From contig NZ_CP098480.1 in the NCBI RefSeq assembly GCF_023702715.1, forward strand, positions 682,001-746,000: 64,000 nucleotides of DNA. The letters run 5' to 3'. The notes under the pieces were generated by a model. It made no database searches, was not told the origin of the DNA, and saw only the letters and a list, made by a program, of their open reading frames with translations. This DNA comes from Acinetobacter sp. C32I. Lineage in GTDB: Bacteria > Pseudomonadota > Gammaproteobacteria > Pseudomonadales > Moraxellaceae. A program made the translations under genes and the position numbers. Of this stretch, positions 16,901 through 22,909 are shown in pieces (position 1 is the first letter of the stretch; each line of letters opens with the position of its first letter).

Positions 16901-19653
16901 AAGGCAGTAATCATAGCGATAATAACATTCATAGCCAGACGAGCTTAGATGCCAATAAGGTCAGTATCAAGAGCAAGGGTGATACCACTTTGAATGGTGC
17001 GCAGGCAACGGCAAACCGAATTGATGCTGATGTTGGTGGAAAGCTAAGTATCCAAAGTCAGCAAGATCGTATCGAGCAAGACATTAAACAAACTGGAGCA
17101 GGTGCTCGGGTACAGGCGTCTTTAGGTACTGCATGGCAGGCATCTGGCAACTATAACAACAGTAAGGCACAAGGTTCTTCAAATAGTGTTAACCAGCAAT
17201 CAGGCTTATTTGCTGGAGATGGTGGTTACCATGTCAAAGCAGATCAAGTTGATCTCAAAGGTGGTGCAATTGTTTCGACTGCAAGTAAAGACAACAATAA
17301 CCTGACTGCCAACAGCCTGACCTTTAGCGATATTAAAAACCAAAGTCAGTATGATGCGAAAAGTGTCAGTTTATCTGGTGGAACAAGCTCTGCGAAAGAT
17401 GGTAACGCTGCGAATCCAACCAATAATGAGAATTGGCGTAACAGTACCAGCTTTAGCCCAAGTCTCCCTCAGCATGAGTCGGACAAGGACAGCAGTGTAA
17501 CCCGAGCTACATTAAGCGAAGGAAATATCAGTATTGGTGGTAAAAAAACCACGACGACAGAGTTGGGTATCCATAATGATGCCAATACTGCACACCGTAC
17601 GGTAGAGACTCTGCCAAACTTGCAAGAGATATTGGACAAGCAAAAGACAGTAGCCGATGCGACCTCGACTATTGCGGCAGCAACACGTACTTATAACCAA
17701 AACCAGCAAAAACAGGCAGAGGCTGAAAAACAGCAAACAGAACAAAAGGCGATCGCTGAACTACAAGCCAAAGGTGGAGAAGAATGGAACAAATACCAGA
17801 ACTCGACAAATATAGCTGAAAGACAGGAAATCCTTAAAAATAATTCTGAGGGTTATAAAGCCGCATCTGAACAAGCCCAAGATTGGGGCATGGGCGGTAA
17901 TAAGAGTCGAGCGGTGAATGCGGTCACGATGGCAGTGACAGGTGCATTGGGTGGACAAACGGATATGCAGGTTGTAGCGAATACACTTGCGCCTTATGTT
18001 GCACAGGGAATCGGGCAGCAGTTTGGACATGGTGAAGACAAGAACAAAGCGGCTCAACTGGTCAGCCATGCGATTTTAGGTGCAACGCTTGCTTATGTGA
18101 ATGGGGGGAATCCAGCAGCAGGCGGCAGTGCAGCGGTTGCAAGTGAAGCAGCAGCAGACTATTTAGCAAACCAGTATAAGGATAATCCTGCTTATCAAAA
18201 TGAGAAGGGTGAATTTATACCAAATCTGTTACCCGAAGATGTGAAGACACAAATTCGAGATTTGACTGCAGCCATTGGAGCAGTGGTTGGGGGAACAGTT
18301 GGAGATTCGGCATTTGAAGCGCAGATCTCTGGTGTGGTTGCTCAGAATGCAGTGGAGAATAATATTGACTCCCCAGCAGATCGAAGAGATGCTAAAGCAA
18401 ATTCAAGACAATTGTATGAATCTGCATGTGCATCAGCAGGATTGGCAGCAGGGTCCGCAGCATGTGGGCAGCATCTACGAAATGAAACAGCAGCATTGAT
18501 TAAACAAGCTGGAAGTCTAACCTTAGACTTTATCCCTATTATTGGGGATATTAAGGGGTATGTGGAAGCACAAACGGTAGGTGATTATGTCTTTGCAACC
18601 GTTGGACTTGTGCCATTAGTTGGAGATGCTGCAAAAGATTTTTATAAAGCGAAAAAAGCTTATGAAATAGCAAGCAAAAATGGCGATGTTAGTAAAATGA
18701 AAGTCGCGATGAATGAAGCAGTACAAGCTTGTTCAGGTGGTGCATGTTTTACAGCAGGAACACTCATTGAAACTGATCAAGGTCTCAAAGCCGTAGAACA
18801 ATTTGAAGGTGGAGAACTTGTTTGGGCAAGAAATGATGTCACACTGGAATATGGTTATCGTCCTGTCATAGCGACTAAAATTACAGCAGATCAAGCAATT
18901 TTCCAAGTCACACTTAAAGATAAAGATGGGCAAGAAGAAACACTTGAAACCACAGCTGAGCACCCATTCTGGATCAAAAACTTAGGTTGGTTAAAAGCTT
19001 CATTATTACAATCAGGTATGATCTTGCTTGATCGAAATAATGAAGAGCTTTCAGTTGTTAGCCAGACTCTCATACCAAATCGACTTGAGACTGTTTATAA
19101 CATTGAAGTTGATGGGTTCCATACCTATCATGTTGGTAAGTTGGGTACGTGGGTTCATAATGCCAATTGTTGTGAGATTAAGTCAACTAATGCCTTTGTA
19201 CCAGTAAAACCAAAGTTAAATTATACTGTAGGAGTTGAAAATAAAGGGAATGGAATTAAGAACATTGATATTTCTACAAAGCAACGTTTTGATGCTAACG
19301 GTATTCCTAAAGATGGTAAATTTGAGGCATCATTTTTATATTCTTCTTTCAACTCAAAGACTGGTGAATTCTATATTGAAAAAATGAAGGCAATGCAGCA
19401 AGGTCATGGTACTGGAAAAGAAATGCTTTCTCAATCAATTGAAAATATAGGCTATTCTAATATCAAAATTGCGAAAGCAGAATTAGCTATGGATAATAAA
19501 TCCGCATTTGAAGCTGCTTACAATAAGTCAAAAAATTTAATTGATGCTGTTAACAACACGCCTTTAGGTAAGGCAATGAATGATTTAGGTTTTAAAGTTA
19601 AATCGGTAGAATATAATGCCGGAATGCCAAAGGTTTTATTTGAGAAAAAATAA
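7939..19653 (+). CDS. cdiA: Giant contact-dependent inhibition / filamentous haemagglutinin exoprotein with HINT-linked C-terminal toxin
   Basis: 3904 residues. An extended signal peptide of the ESPR type (MNKNRYRVIFSQARGLFIAVAE) is followed by a hydrophobic core ending near residue 76. The TPS secretion domain (about 77-290) has the NPSGL and CDGCGVINADRFSLTTG motifs. FHA-type beta-helix repeats with recurring LNNQ-x-G run from about 330 to 1640. A Q-rich linker and a putative receptor-binding/YP-like segment occupy about 1870-2100 (LVETDPAFSNYKKWLSSD). A second repeat block reaches about 3080. The VENN motif is at 3472-3475. A hydrophobic pretoxin segment containing DFIPIIGDIKGY and PLVGDAAKDFYKA follows. 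A HINT domain runs from Cys3603 (CFTAGTLIET) to the terminal VHN at 3739-3741. The last 163 residues are the putative toxin, with a GNAT-like QGHGTGK at 3821-3827. The cognate immunity gene appears to start one base after the stop codon. Confidence 0.93.
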   Translation: MNKNRYRVIFSQARGLFIAVAEIVKSRTKTAGQSGAVAPDAPATPSVHSYKKLNPLNFAVISMLGAVVYIMPLSSIANTQIIADRSAPNNQQPQILNSANGTVQVNIQTPSAGGVSRNTYTQFDVGQEGAILNNARNNTQTQIGGWVQGNANLARGEAKVILNEVNSSNPSQLRGYLEVAGKSAQVVIANPSGLVCDGCGVINADRFSLTTGQAVMNQGYLESFRVREGQVTIEGKGLNGSLTPFTDVYAQALKVNAGLYAKELNVVLGQNEIQVKDPTTPQYTPNPNANGSASNPSGFALDVGKLGGMYAGKIFLVGTERGLGVRNAGSISSTESTLKLNANGDLINQGNLVAAKDQIELKAQNIENTGNISSTQNQIQLQATNIKNAGLIASLDEVKLDAQGNINNNQGVINAGRLELRAKTLSNEKGQIEQVGGSKLNITAKTLDNQQGHIGRALQDSSNGNNGSENGNTAPPTVKNPGQNSSAQDASTVEVIQPKDIVPKTFADGVILVENQLNNQSGKISNNNDTALKVTDKINNTGGELQLPELKFTGQVFENQGGKLSANQIDIQASNVNNQKGQLNAVQALEIRSQQLNNQAGSIQSEQALKIDSKTINNQEGKLLAVNNVELQSEQLNNQKGVIASTKHDVAIKADQLDNSAGQILGQQLTIESQQINNQSGTLQSQKDLNLNASQIDNGSRKDTAGNIIAAKNLKIQSQQLQNTGQIYAGDSAQLKVSQLQQHGQLAAQNQVKVQAEQIQSNADSVWAAGLSPDGKLNNDAATLEISAEQAQIAGKLLAGTQVSLNASRRADLSGSEVQAKTIKVDTSELTTRQAKLLAEQQLSLKATDRIDNQDGQYSAADIQLNTSKLNNNKGLIQHTGKNDLVLDVAERIDNDAGQIISNAANTTIKTQNLSSVAGAILHAGDQQLKITAQDLHAQDGKIQSNGNMQLEFGSANLDRATTSAKTIELRADSLSHQKGQMLQSAEDGRLQITVNKELNNREGEISAAGNSSIKADSLNNQSGKVLSNGSVALSVTDLNNEQGTLYSKDQLGLNATGQVNNQSGLIIAKQAEIKAQALDNSSGRIRAEQGALNLTVQQQLQNQAGEIYAADTIDLKAQQLGNQKGLIQSKNKINLTAGRVDNQSGTIYAATDMTILTQAELNNQQGILAAKNQLDIRSGALNNQSGIIRAEQGDTQLQAQGRVQNNSGEISAAKTLNVVAQGLDNQAGQMLAQEQLRVDTQQQNLENASGRILSKHVDLQTGALNNKAGLIQAESTLQIDTQNHDLINQDSGDKGGILSQGTLQLNNIQQLQNQRGLIASAGKTTIQAQQFENQAGQVSSQTDLLIEQKNSAGVLNNQGQIQALKNVQIKVDQVNNSGSASHIVAGDQLAIQAQRIDNRDNNVKDVIGGLDAKNIQLNAQELDNQAGAIRASEQANLSIQSQLNNQQGSISSLGQLNIGQAEQSLNLDNTAGELLAQQQLNIQANELINQGKIISLGDAEISLKQNYTQHKDSELKANGTLKLSSEKDIINQSEISAGKQLHLNAQNILNQKDASINSAELHLIAQNKVHNQGLINGGLTHIQAEQLHNDGARIYGDHVAIQAQTLDNKSNLDGVGAVIASRGDMHLGIGTLNNQAGGAVNAVSKDNAWILSMGQLKIGGSLDDNYQAQGTADLINNRSATIESQGDMQLDAKRIENINENFEVKDAAILESSVKVRGYEDNRQPGIDVSEDIVEFQKQGNFLWMLLKDGRRLRTYNIFEYDKETYVPEVISSTPGQIISGGNMLINAEHVLNDQSQILAAKTLTVQGTSIENKAYTANKTTKFKNPIRWFYDSGRKTQIGFNPADETEPFVLSGLYGGDQVIGTPTHQIKAVEPTQAEADIQASQQAGKVELQQQQTEQKQIDAKSGQPVNQDNQNGSNNVDAAKQLDASQQTLGQTETSTGYEVRTVQQKSIRLPSNALFIQTKDSQAGFLVETDPAFSNYKKWLSSDHMLNALGLDPAKQQKRLGDGYYEQRLVQDQIAQLTGRRFLSGYGNDEEQYKALMNNGLTFAKQFNLTPGIALTSAQIAQLTSDIVWLEEKTILLPDGSTTKALVPQVYVKSQVGDLKGDGTLIAAEQVQLDMQGDVLNSATIAGREALKINANSINQLNGRLEANRIGISTKQDLNNIGSQIVAKDALSMEIGGNFNHSSTLSSNSNKSGQNEFGFTKIDRKAGIYVGNGQNSDALKNTLNIRVGGNTSLKAADIINSNGSSVIQTQGDVSLDTLQTERVTNSYTNKKNFDFGTQKQDVGNQIQSKGDLTLTGKNIDITGSQLSSEQGKTLVSASEDLTIKEGRKSSSYEHADETKKKGFLKKKTTQNYIKDVANEAVASTVDGKQVILDAKNIKIQGSEVVSDELTQIQAKENIEIKGADNSYLNIHNTQTKKSGLSGSLSGGVASIGYGKSSLNTQQNNQSTGITQSVIGSIKGDTNIIAAKDLTAEAAIIQSGKDINLVGENVNLNAASTHTENKSASQSKQSGISVGVTYSPLEAARSSYKESTANNQFSNSAVGQVMAQGEAVRKAGMAAATPIVVSGGKQRTQQSSNYSSTQAVVTEVAAKGNLNIIAKAGDINSQGAKISAEGDALLHARDDILLGTTQQQQTQSANSQRSGVSIDNREWTAPAGTYKDKNKGNGNIVQSVGTQVSVGGKSTLQTEKGDINIIGSTVVSQGDNTINAARDINIQSSQNSQSQQESQSSKGIGNAQISDTEKFYGYMKSQNNSQSQAVEQQRSQVGSLDGNVNIQAGNKYTQQVADVLAGKDINIKAKDIAILEDKNTGHSSQSSKDLKVGQFSRVSSPILDVINAGDQAINSKADQRTQALQGAAAVAQGYQSYSDLQGGAIVKAETGIGFKTSKSEQNNQYANSQQNLLNAGGNINLTSTEGNIHLQNTQVKAKDTINLDSAQHILLESGQSQQKAEGKNSNAGLSVGVGASVGAQTGVYIYGEAGYGKGSNHSDNNIHSQTSLDANKVSIKSKGDTTLNGAQATANRIDADVGGKLSIQSQQDRIEQDIKQTGAGARVQASLGTAWQASGNYNNSKAQGSSNSVNQQSGLFAGDGGYHVKADQVDLKGGAIVSTASKDNNNLTANSLTFSDIKNQSQYDAKSVSLSGGTSSAKDGNAANPTNNENWRNSTSFSPSLPQHESDKDSSVTRATLSEGNISIGGKKTTTTELGIHNDANTAHRTVETLPNLQEILDKQKTVADATSTIAAATRTYNQNQQKQAEAEKQQTEQKAIAELQAKGGEEWNKYQNSTNIAERQEILKNNSEGYKAASEQAQDWGMGGNKSRAVNAVTMAVTGALGGQTDMQVVANTLAPYVAQGIGQQFGHGEDKNKAAQLVSHAILGATLAYVNGGNPAAGGSAAVASEAAADYLANQYKDNPAYQNEKGEFIPNLLPEDVKTQIRDLTAAIGAVVGGTVGDSAFEAQISGVVAQNAVENNIDSPADRRDAKANSRQLYESACASAGLAAGSAACGQHLRNETAALIKQAGSLTLDFIPIIGDIKGYVEAQTVGDYVFATVGLVPLVGDAAKDFYKAKKAYEIASKNGDVSKMKVAMNEAVQACSGGACFTAGTLIETDQGLKAVEQFEGGELVWARNDVTLEYGYRPVIATKITADQAIFQVTLKDKDGQEETLETTAEHPFWIKNLGWLKASLLQSGMILLDRNNEELSVVSQTLIPNRLETVYNIEVDGFHTYHVGKLGTWVHNANCCEIKSTNAFVPVKPKLNYTVGVENKGNGIKNIDISTKQRFDANGIPKDGKFEASFLYSSFNSKTGEFYIEKMKAMQQGHGTGKEMLSQSIENIGYSNIKIAKAELAMDNKSAFEAAYNKSKNLIDAVNNTPLGKAMNDLGFKVKSVEYNAGMPKVLFEKK
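17935..18041. repeat. Direct repeat copy 1 inside cdiA pretoxin region
   Basis: These 107 bp are identical to 22173-22279, offset 4238 bp in the same orientation. Weaker similarity continues to about 18084. The repeat lies upstream of the VENN/HINT/toxin coding part. Homologous recombination with copy 2 would remove or swap everything from the toxin domain through the orphan immunity genes. Confidence 0.9.
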
Positions 19654-19654
19654 T

Positions 19655-19978
19655 ATGCTTAAGAATTTTGTCAATAACATGATCAAATTAGAACGCTATG
19701 ATGATTTACTGGATCTCTTGACTCAAGAATCACCTTATACGACGGATTCAGTGAGTAATATACCAAAAGCAAGAGAGGAAATAGAACAATATTCATATGC
19801 AGTAGATCACATACGTTTTTTAAAAAAATTTGGACATACAGATGAACTAATGATTGATAAAGATGGGCGAGCATATCGTTGGAATATCGATTATTTTGAT
19901 AAATGGCTGGAAAATGGTGTTAAAGGATTGGAGGAAAATGAAGTTGAAAGTTATTTGAAAGATTATCCATTTCCGTAG
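19655..19978 (+). CDS. cdiI: Probable cognate immunity protein CdiI
   Basis: This 107-residue acidic protein (MLKNFVNNMIKLERYDDLL...) starts at an ATG one base after the cdiA stop, the position expected for a CDI immunity gene. It has no signal peptide or membrane segment, so it should act in the cytoplasm. I do not recognise the fold. The sequence contains several aromatic and acidic clusters (YRWNIDYFDKWLENG, EENEVESYLKDYPFP). The longer frame from 19616 overlaps the cdiA end and lacks support. The function as neutraliser of the CdiA C-terminal domain is inferred from position alone. Confidence 0.7.
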   Translation: MLKNFVNNMIKLERYDDLLDLLTQESPYTTDSVSNIPKAREEIEQYSYAVDHIRFLKKFGHTDELMIDKDGRAYRWNIDYFDKWLENGVKGLEENEVESYLKDYPFP

Positions 19979-20010
19979 TCTAAAGCTGTAGTGTTATTTT
20001 GGGTTGATTT

Positions 20011-20454
20011 ATGAATGAGCAAGATATATATCAAAAAATTGGTGAGCTTCTATGGTCAATCATGGCAGAAGAAGCAACAGTTATTTTCTGCACAGGTATG
20101 ATTTATAAAGATCATAATTCATATAGTTTTAGATGGTTAACTCAAGATGGTAGAAAAAAATCATTTGATTTTGAGAAAATGCCTGGTGAAATTGGAGATG
20201 AAATAATATCTTTAATGGAAGAGTTAAGATCATTGGATATGTTTGTAGAAAAATGGACCCATTTTAAAATTTCTTTAACAGAAGAGGGTAAAATTGATTT
20301 TGAATTTGCTTATATTCCTGAAGAAGACAGTTGGGTGAGTTTATATCTACGGGGAATTAGTGATCTTTCTGAGGAAGAGTTAGATAGAGATTACTCACAG
20401 ATTCCTAAAGAGTTATGGGAAGAGAGAGTTAGGATTAAAAATCAGAACCAATAA
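20011..20454 (+). CDS. YezG/DUF600-type orphan immunity protein
   Basis: This 147-residue acidic cytoplasmic protein has the layout of YezG-like (DUF600) immunity proteins: an N-terminal helix (MNEQDIYQKIGELLWSIM), aromatic beta strands (YSFRWLTQDGRKKSF), and the conserved W-T-H-F-K-I-S-L then G-K-I-D-F-E-F-x-Y strand pair near residues 85-108. The family neutralises nuclease-type toxins of polymorphic and LXG systems. No matching toxin gene is next to it. It follows cdiI by 32 bp and is closed by its own terminator, so it is probably an orphan immunity gene left from an earlier toxin module. Confidence 0.75.
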   Translation: MNEQDIYQKIGELLWSIMAEEATVIFCTGMIYKDHNSYSFRWLTQDGRKKSFDFEKMPGEIGDEIISLMEELRSLDMFVEKWTHFKISLTEEGKIDFEFAYIPEEDSWVSLYLRGISDLSEEELDRDYSQIPKELWEERVRIKNQNQ

Positions 20455-20471
20455 AATTTAAATTTTTCTGC

Positions 20472-20500
20472 AGCCCTGGGTTTTGACTTAGGGCTTTTAT
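20472..20500 (+). terminator. Terminator after the YezG-type gene
   Basis: Stem AGCCCT (20472-20477) pairs with AGGGCT (20490-20495), followed by TTTAT. It closes the cdiBA-cdiI-YezG transcription unit. Confidence 0.6.
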
Positions 20501-20543
20501 TTGTATAGATAGATTAAATAAATCTTGATGCTAAGAATATTAA

Positions 20544-20612
20544 GGTAACGACAGTAAAATTTTTGATCCTGCTTGGAGTGGTGTTAAAGATACATGGAGA
20601 AAACTAAAGTGA
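20544..20612 (+). pseudogene. CdiA C-terminal toxin tail remnant
   Basis: A short open stretch in frame with the TGA at 20610 encodes FDPAWSGVKDTWRKLK as its last 16 residues. The TGA overlaps the GTG start of the next gene by four bases (GTGA), the classic coupling of a toxin end with its immunity gene. Just upstream (20521-20543), in another frame, is sequence resembling a cdiA repeat unit (LDAKNIK, compare cdiA around 15078-15100). I read this as the displaced end of an older cdiA module. Confidence 0.55.
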
Positions 20613-21016
20613 GTAATAAAAATTTATACACTTATCTAAGTTTAGAAAAATCTTTTATGGATAGTGCTGAACTAATCATAAAAATTGATGAAACTTTATA
20701 TACTATTTATGAGATTTATTCACATGTTGGTAAATAAATTTATGAATATGTTAACTCTATTTTTCCTGATAATAAGGATTTCTTTTGTGCAAGCCCTGAT
20801 GGTTTCTCAGACTGTTTAAGCGAGTTCTTTAGTCTTTATAAGAAAGAAAAAATAAGGTTTGAAATAATTGGAAAGGGTAATGGAATTTCTGATAACGAAC
20901 TATATGTTTTTTTATACATGTTGTCTTTTAATGTATTTGAGATTGGCTGTGCGAATGGTTTGAAGGTGGTTATTTCAAAGGAAATATTAGATGTGTATCT
21001 AAATCAAAGAGATTAA
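20609..21016 (+). pseudogene. Orphan immunity gene broken by an in-frame stop
   Basis: From the GTG at 20609, 42 codons (SNKNLYTYLSLEKSFMDSAE...) run to a TAA at 20735. The same frame then continues for 92 further sense codons to a TAA at 21014 (IYEYVNSIFPDNKDF..., ending VVISKEILDVYLNQRD). Removing one nonsense codon gives a normal 135-codon small acidic protein with no membrane segment. The overlap with the toxin tail remnant and the neighbourhood point to an immunity gene, but I do not recognise the family. If the stop is a sequencing error the gene would be intact. Confidence 0.65.
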
Positions 21017-21086
21017 TTGATTTAGATACACATCCAGATGATTTTGTTGTTTATTGAAATTATTGTAAATAAGAGGTAACTATTAA

Positions 21087-21425
21087 GTGATTGATATTGT
21101 AGAAAAACAAACAAAAATTTTGAATAAATTATTGAATATTATGGTTGATAGTATCGATGGCGATTATGATAGTGTTGTTTGTAATTTTGAATATGATCAC
21201 GGCTATAAAGATGGATCATCATCTACAGGAGCAGAACTTTCTTACTCCATTAATTCAGAAAATAGATCTATTGGTATTAGAGAAATGAGTGTTATAGATG
21301 GTTTGATTAGAGAGTTACATGAGGTGATGAAAGTTCATACTGGTGGTGATTGGAAAGAGTTTGTTTTAAGTCTGGATGAAAATGGTAGGGCTCATACGAA
21401 GTTTATTTATGATGAAAAAACATAA
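21087..21425 (+). CDS. Small YezG-like putative orphan immunity protein
   Basis: This 112-residue acidic protein starts at GTG, with GAGGT nine bases upstream. The C-terminal half has the W-x-E-F-x-L-S-L-D-x-x-G-R-x-H-T-x-F-x-Y-D strand pattern seen in YezG/DUF600 immunity proteins and in the neighbour at 20011. The N-terminal half is a helix plus a FEYDHGYKDGSSSTG strand region. The match is only to the fold pattern, so family membership is tentative. No toxin gene is adjacent. Confidence 0.6.
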   Translation: MIDIVEKQTKILNKLLNIMVDSIDGDYDSVVCNFEYDHGYKDGSSSTGAELSYSINSENRSIGIREMSVIDGLIRELHEVMKVHTGGDWKEFVLSLDENGRAHTKFIYDEKT

Positions 21426-21453
21426 ATTCTTCTAGTTTATTTTTCTTGATTTT

Positions 21454-21484
21454 AAAGCATGCTCTTGTTGGTGTGCTTTTTTAT
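21454..21484 (+). terminator. Terminator after small immunity gene
   Basis: Hairpin AAAGCATGC with GTGTGCTTT (nine pairs including two G-U), followed by T residues. Confidence 0.55.
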
Positions 21485-21569
21485 ATTACTATTTTAGTTG
21501 GTAAGTCAGCTAGATTTGGTAGTTTAGTTTTAAAAATAAGGGAAATAATTTTTTAATTTAGAGAGTTAA

Positions 21570-21665
21570 GTTAGATATACAAACGGCAAAAGCTATTTTA
21601 GCCCAGTCGATACTTTTAAAAAAGCATTTACTGGCGAAGCAATTGTTCCAAGGAATTATAAATAA
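21570..21665 (+). pseudogene. Second CdiA C-terminal toxin tail remnant
   Basis: An open stretch of 31 codons ends in FKKAFTGEAIVPRNYK and a TAA that directly abuts the ATG of the next gene at 21666. An in-frame stop lies just upstream, so no full toxin is encoded. The toxin-end/immunity-start junction again marks a decayed toxin-immunity module. Confidence 0.55.
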
Positions 21666-22037
21666 ATGTTAAATTTAAATTTAGATTTACCTAATAATAT
21701 CTATTCAGAAATGATGTTAGATTGTGAAAATATTCCTTGTTTAGTTAGAATAAGTGATACTTTTATGATTGATTTTTTTGAAACTGTACCTAATGTGTCT
21801 GGACAGGTTCTAGAGTGGTCATGGCATGATCTAAATCATAGAGTGCCTGCTGGAACAGGAGGGGAATATTTGTATTATAAGAGAAGTTTAATCACACTAA
21901 ATCAGATTGCTGAAAAGAAGTTCGCTATTGTTGCATTGAGCATGTTCGTGAATGGTGTTGGATGGTGTTCTGTCATAGAAAATGGTGAATATGCGAATCC
22001 AAATTCTAGTTTATGGGATGTTGATCCAGATGAATAA
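21666..22037 (+). CDS. Putative orphan immunity protein, unknown family
   Basis: 123 residues, acidic, with no signal peptide or membrane segment. Notable segments are LDLPNNIYSEMMLDCENIPC, SWHDLNHRVPAGTGGEYLYYKR and a C-terminal SSLWDVDPDE. The start directly follows the stop codon of a toxin tail remnant, which is the only reason to call it an immunity protein. I do not recognise the family. Base composition is strikingly AT-rich compared with the cdiA body, consistent with horizontal origin. Confidence 0.6.
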   Translation: MLNLNLDLPNNIYSEMMLDCENIPCLVRISDTFMIDFFETVPNVSGQVLEWSWHDLNHRVPAGTGGEYLYYKRSLITLNQIAEKKFAIVALSMFVNGVGWCSVIENGEYANPNSSLWDVDPDE

Positions 22038-22166
22038 ACATGTAAGAAGAAAGAAAATCAATTCATTATAGACAAATAGTATCAAAGTTTGAGCTTAAGT
22101 GAGCAAGAGTAAACTCATTTAAATTGTACTAGCTCAAACCTGATCTAACAGTTACTGATATTTGAT

Positions 22167-22475
22167 ATGGCCGTGACAGGTGCATTGGGTGGACAAACGG
22201 ATATGCAGGTTGTAGCGAATACACTTGCGCCTTATGTTGCACAGGGAATCGGGCAGCAGTTTGGACATGGTGAAGACAATAACTAAGCGGCTCAACTGCT
22301 CAGCCATACGATTTTAGATGCAGCAGTTGCCGCGACAGGTGATAATAATGCCTTGAGGGCGGGTATTGCAGCAGGTGGTGCTGAGGCCACAGCGCCGCTA
22401 CTTGCCGCGTATTTGTATGGTAAGAAAGCCAAAGATTTGACTAAAAAACAGAAAAATTACTCTAGCTCAAGCTGA
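22167..22475 (+). pseudogene. cdiA pretoxin-region fragment from another allele
   Basis: Translates as MAVTGALGGQTDMQVVANTL, continuing like cdiA to GEDNN, then an in-frame TAA (22284-22286). The frame continues with LSHTILDAAVAATG, GGAEATAPLLAAYLYGKKAK and DLTKKQKNYSS to a TGA at 22473. The first half is nearly identical to cdiA residues from about 3331. The second half differs and has the GAEATAPLLAxYLYGKxxKDLT pattern commonly found just before VENN in other CdiA/haemagglutinin alleles. There is no promoter, VENN or toxin, so it is a displaced remnant. Confidence 0.8.
22173..22279. repeat. Direct repeat copy 2 (of cdiA 17935-18041)
   Basis: 107-bp perfect copy in direct orientation. Flanking similarity continues on the right with a few mismatches to about 22322. 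Together with copy 1 it brackets the toxin, cdiI and the orphan immunity genes. Confidence 0.9.
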
Positions 22476-22690
22476 TAGTCATCTTTGGTGACCTTGATTT
22501 TAATCTTTTTATACTTTCTTTTATTCGGGTTTAAAGCGGAGTCAGTGACTTCGGTGGCAAAACTCGAATTTCCCATCAAGTCATAATAGGCTTTATAACC
22601 AATCAAGATCTTTTGCGGTCTACCACTATGTTCATGGCTATAGCTTTCAATGAGTTGAGTTAACTGTTCTAAAATCGAAGTTTGCGTCAT
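22457..22690 (-). CDS. Conserved-looking small hypothetical protein
   Basis: 77 residues, starting MTQTSILEQLTQLIESYSHE, with a central KILIGYKAYYDLMGNSSFATEV segment and a Lys-rich end with strand-like alternation (KKIKIKVTKDDYQLELE). GAGATAGAC precedes the ATG and supports translation. It is convergent with the cdiA fragment and overlaps its last codons. I do not recognise a family. The sequence has a phage- or mobile-element-like flavour but nothing diagnostic, and it marks the right edge of the CDI locus. Confidence 0.6.
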   Translation of the reverse strand: MTQTSILEQLTQLIESYSHEHSGRPQKILIGYKAYYDLMGNSSFATEVTDSALNPNKRKYKKIKIKVTKDDYQLELE

Positions 22691-22874
22691 GTCTATCTCA
22701 TTCGCCTGCGTAGCTCATAGGCTTAAGCTAATCGAACTTTGTTAAGGAAATAAGACAGGCAGTCTACTCACAATACATTTATTCCTATCAGCTTGAGACC
22801 ATAGTCTGATTTAGAGATATCGCCAATTATTCTTTAATAGCGACCTTTATTGGCAGAGCCAAATAGTAATAAAA

Positions 22875-22909
22875 TTACACATAACATAATTTAATTATGT
22901 ATTGCATAA
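22875..22909. promoter_or_regulatory. Tandem operator upstream of hpd
   Basis: Two 15-bp sites lie 20 bp apart: TTACACATAACATAA (22875-22889) and TTATGTATTGCATAA (22895-22909), the second an inverted repeat TTATG-N5-CATAA. The same pair, inverted, lies at 28008-28042 between fahA and the permease gene. This implies a common regulator, most likely the IclR protein at 24284-25063. The rest of the 468-bp gap between 22690 and 23159 shows no gene. Confidence 0.6.

Noticed and set aside
8194..19073. Many reverse-strand and shifted frames inside cdiA
   Set aside because: They are shadows of the repetitive cdiA coding frame and have no independent features.
17935..22279. Whole region as a transposon bracketed by the 107-bp repeats
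   Set aside because: The repeats are cdiA coding sequence, with no transposase, terminal inverted repeats or target-site duplication; recombination between cdiA alleles explains them better.
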